A DNA stretch of 64,000 nt from Scylla paramamosain. Its lineage: Eukaryota; Arthropoda; Malacostraca; Decapoda; Portunidae. The translations under genes were made by a program, and so were the position numbers. Numbering within the stretch: the stretch's first letter is position 1; each line of letters begins with the position of its first letter. Shown here piece by piece: positions 60,274-64,000 of the stretch. The notes beneath the pieces were generated by a model. It had not been told where the DNA came from, did no database searches, and saw nothing but the letters and a program-made list of their open reading frames with translations. The stretch is taken from the NCBI RefSeq assembly GCF_035594125.1, contig NC_087155.1, positions 1,180,001 to 1,244,000 on the forward strand, in the 5' to 3' direction.

Positions 60274-61069
60274 GGTATAAAGACATTAACTTTATCAATA
60301 GGATTGACAGTAAAACAAACAGACTACGACATAAACAAACAAAACAACACTAGAGAAGATACACATACAAACATACAAACAGAAGAGTAAGTGAGAGGTA
60401 GACAGACAGGTAAGCAGAAGAGGCAGGACAGATAGACAGATAAGCAAACAGGACAGACAAGGAAGGAAGGAAGGAAGGAAGGAAGAAAGAGCGCAGGATT
60501 GTTTGCTGGATGTTTAAGAGGGAGAAGTAAAACAAAGCCCCACTTCAGAGCCCCTCAAGCTACCACCTACCCTTTCTTTTTCATCAGCTTCCCGAGGTGT
60601 GAGAAAGAAGTCAGAGAGAGGGAGGAGGAGAGGGGGAAGAGGAGGAGGGAGGAGGAGGAAGTGAAAGCAAGTGAACAGGGAAAGGATATAACTGAGTGAA
60701 GGGTGAGATGGAGATGGAAATTACTGATGATGGAAAGGAGGAAGAGAGAAGAGCGAGGAGGAGGAGGAGGAGGAGGAAGAGCGTTAGTTGAAGGTTATTG
60801 TAAAAACAACTATAACAAAGCTGCACATTTACATCACCTCAGACAGGGCACACACACACAACGAGGGCCAGGTCAGTGGGAGTGCTTCTTAATTAAGGTT
60901 AGAGGACAAGTTTGTCTCCACCCGAGGTTCTTCACTGATTAAAGTTCCAGGAATGAGAGGCGGCGAGATGAAAGTGTGCACCGGAGTGGAGTCCCTCAGG
61001 ATACATCGTTGGGTTTGGAGAACACAAACTCTCCTGAAAAAAAGTGGTGTCGCTCGTTTTTTTATTTCT

Positions 61070-61072
<3 letters not shown>
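60274..61072. other. Simple-sequence-rich spacer
   Basis: (GGAA)n at 60461-60485 and GAGGAG-rich purines at 60610-60665 and 60735-60782. 60800-61060 is unique without a recognised gene. Confidence 0.45.

Positions 61073-61148
<76 letters not shown>
61073..61148. repeat. (CT)n microsatellite, ~76 bp
   Basis: Perfect dinucleotide run. The Ser-rich frames that continue into 61149-61372 begin in this repeat and match no protein. Confidence 0.97.
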
Positions 61149-61151
<3 letters not shown>

Positions 61152-61691
61152 TGGCCTTCATTATCCTCCCTCTCTTTACGCCTCCACCTCACCTCCCCTT
61201 CACGTCAGCCTCTCTCGCCAACACGAGGCTCGCGACACCACACGGCAGAAGTGCGTCGCGTCCCACCATTGTGTTCCTCCCGTCATTCATACCTTTGCGC
61301 GAACACTGCGCCTGCTCACAAATGTTGTCTCATGAGCGGCTTTCGTCTGGGGAAAAATGCCTCTTAAATTAAGCTTTTTGAGAGGGCGAGTTACTTTGCC
61401 CAGACTCCAGAAGAATCACGGCAAAAGGCGATGCTCTTCTTACTTTATATATCACCGAACCCTAACGCTCTGGAACGCACGAGGGACACTGTAACAGAGG
61501 ACACGTCGAGGGAAGTGCCAAAGTGTACGGTGACATATACATGGTAACTTCTGAACTGCGACACTGGGTGGAAGATGAAGGGGGTGGCACTAAAGGGGTC
61601 GCCGACACAGGCACTGAAGGAGGTGGGACAGAGAGTGTGGAGTGCCTACTGAGGTGATGAAGGGAGGGGATCACGCAATGGGGTGTTGTAT

Positions 61692-61695
<4 letters not shown>
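61149..61695. other. Unique GC-moderate spacer
   Basis: Mixed composition. The minus-strand frame at 61462-61674 is Pro/Ser-rich and unrecognised. No other feature. Confidence 0.4.

Positions 61696-61780
<85 letters not shown>
61696..61780. repeat. (GA)n microsatellite, ~85 bp
   Basis: Perfect dinucleotide run. Confidence 0.97.
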
Positions 61781-61781
<1 letters not shown>

Positions 61782-62034
61782 ATCAGGCCCTTCCGGTAAG
61801 GATGAAGAAAGGAAGGAAGGAGAGAAGGAGGAGGTAGAGACAGCGCTAGGAGTAATAAGGAGAGGCAGGGAGAGAGGAGGAGGAGGAGGGAGATGAGACT
61901 AAAAATAAGTCACGTATTAAAGTTTTGCATGTTTTACTTTGGAGATGAGAAAGTGTAGCATAAAAGTTTACATATGTAGAGTACCCGGGCTCTTTATTTT
62001 CTCTCACAGAGCGACACAACAACGACAACAATTT

Positions 62035-62132
62035 TCTGGGTTGAAATTTACGTTCAAATATTCGTTTTACTTCTCAAGAAACTCCACAACATTACTGGAG
62101 TTACAGTAAATAATTTTGTTCTGTGTGTCTGT

Positions 62133-62197
<65 letters not shown>

Positions 62198-62311
62198 CAT
62201 AATAATAATAATGTGTGTGTGTGTGTGTGTGTACTCGAATTTATGCTCAAATATTCGTTTTACTTCTCAAGAAACTCGACAGCATTACTAAAATTAGTGT
62301 AAATACTTTTC

Positions 62312-62360
<49 letters not shown>
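62035..62360. repeat. ~90-bp duplication around (AAT)n and (GT)n
   Basis: 'caaatattcgttttacttct', then 'caagaaactccacaacatta', at about 62055 recurs at about 62249 as 'caaatattcgttttacttct', then 'caagaaactcgacagcatta'. (AAT)n at 62132-62212 and (GT)n at 62213-62232 lie between the copies; (GT)n at 62317-62360 follows the second. Both microsatellites start at the same point after a unit. Confidence 0.92.
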
Positions 62361-62363
<3 letters not shown>

Positions 62364-62531
62364 ATTCCTATACGTAAATATCACTCCCTGACAAATGACC
62401 TAAGTGACTGCCACCTGTTTCATTCTCAGATTCCTCCTTTTCTTTATTTCCATTAGGTGTGTACGAAGAATCTCCATTCTTATTTCATTCCCTTTGCACT
62501 TTACAGTTCTGATGGACGAGTGATAAAACGA

Positions 62532-62990
<459 letters not shown>

Positions 62991-63042
<52 letters not shown>
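62991..63042. repeat. (CT)n microsatellite, ~52 bp
   Basis: Perfect dinucleotide run. Confidence 0.97.
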
Positions 63043-63046
<4 letters not shown>

Positions 63047-63464
63047 CGCCACGCATCAAACATAAACTATCTTTACCCGTCCGCCACTGCCTGCTCTGTA
63101 CTTGTCCCGACGCTTCCTCGATTCACCAACCAGACAATATTACCCTCAGCCGCCGCCACTCCACCGCCTTCATCCCGTGCTGCACATATACGTACATGAT
63201 GAACCTCTGTATCTGCCGGGAGAATGGAATAGGTAAGGAAGAGGGTGTAGGGGATGGTGGAGGATATTGAGGAAAGGGGGATAGAACACAGGACATGAAG
63301 CGAGAATGGTGAATGTTGTAGGGTTAGGGAGAGGGAGGGGGAAGGGGAAGAGCCACCTATGTTCGAGTATAAAAGGGAGAACTGAAACATTGAGATCTCG
63401 TATCTTTTTTTTTTTTTTACTAGGTTGAAAACATTAAACCAGATGTCGTTTTGAATAGCACATG

Positions 63465-63468
<4 letters not shown>

Positions 63469-63527
<59 letters not shown>
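63469..63527. repeat. (GT)n microsatellite, ~59 bp
   Basis: Perfect dinucleotide run. Confidence 0.97.
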
Positions 63528-64000
63528 CATTAGGGCAGACGACACAAGTCCAGGGATTTGTGTCAGACTAACAAGGGGGTCATTTACACATTCAGCCGCT
63601 CACGTACCTGAAGGTAGGAAAAAGATTATGAAGGATTACAAAGGATTACGAGCAGCAAAGGACCTTCAGATGCTTGTAAGGCTGATGGACTTCACTCTTT
63701 TAAATCAGTCTATTATCAAGAGCAAATGAGCAGTATGGCATTAATAGGTCTCGTTTATCCCTTCTGTTAAATCTCGCTGGAAGAAGGAAAAGTGATCACT
63801 CATTACTGCGGAAAACAAATCGGGTCTACATATGAGAATAACAGAAAAATAAGGTACAATTCACAAGTGCGTTTGTTTAAAGGGGAGAGTTTCAGCGGCA
63901 TTGTATGTTAATGCACTAAGTGTAGAGTGTAGGTATGGCCAGGGTGGGTTTGTCTAGGGTGTTGGCAGGCTGTGTTTGTCAAGGGATGGTTGGGGAACGT
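63528..64000. other. Unique spacer to window end
   Basis: Word 'ggattacaaaggattacgag' is a short tandem at 63633-63652. 'aggtatggccagggtgggtt' opens a G+T-rich end. No gene recognised. Confidence 0.4.

Overview
The window looks like nuclear DNA of a decapod crustacean, most likely a crab. The main evidence is the very high density of long, nearly perfect microsatellites: (GA/TC)n, (CA/GT)n, (TA)n, (AAT)n, (CCT)n and (CCA)n, often 60-150 bp each. In addition, two interspersed repeat families (10703-10800 with 34467-34600, and 41018-41222 with 5640-5760) resemble repeats I remember as common in portunid and other decapod sequence. There is no bacterial-type gene organisation, no rRNA, no convincing tRNA gene and no CRISPR. 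Most long open frames are microsatellites read through (poly-Leu/Ser, Arg-Glu, Val-Cys, Thr-His, Ile-Tyr) and are not genes.

Gene content is very low. The best protein-coding signal is a first-exon candidate at 38758-38824 (+): a start codon, a 22-codon signal-peptide-like sequence and a consensus GTGAGT splice donor. A second, weaker exon candidate at 48209-48302 (+) has a strong acceptor, an open frame and a compatible intron phase. On the minus strand, 34647-34955 may be a relic of the last transmembrane helix of an SLC22-type transporter. A LINE endonuclease fragment (19507-20676) is frameshifted, truncated at both ends and bracketed by (CA)n arrays.

Layout: 1-11900 is microsatellite-rich with several degenerate tandem arrays. 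11925-14390 holds a degenerate ~150-bp array and a sharp 90-bp higher-order array built from 30-bp monomers. 14900-21700 has a hairpin-ended element candidate, long TA/CA/AAT tracts and the LINE relic. 22576-33811 is a giant inverted repeat: two ~4.24-kb arms of about 99% identity around a ~2.7-kb spacer. 34467-41560 holds old repeats, the signal-peptide exon and a tandem array interrupted by a retroposon. 43700-46660 is a strand-asymmetric purine-rich block, and 49200-53930 includes long pyrimidine-rich blocks. A 100-N gap lies at 54831-54930. The rest is low-complexity intergenic or intronic DNA.

The common theme is repeat turnover: dispersed short elements, local duplications with recurring unit lengths near 30, 60-70 and 145-150 bp, and microsatellites that appear to have grown inside those units. 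No multi-gene pathway or defence-type system is visible. The most notable structural objects are the 11.2-kb palindrome, the 30/90-bp higher-order array and a foldback/MITE-like family whose core amplifies in tandem.
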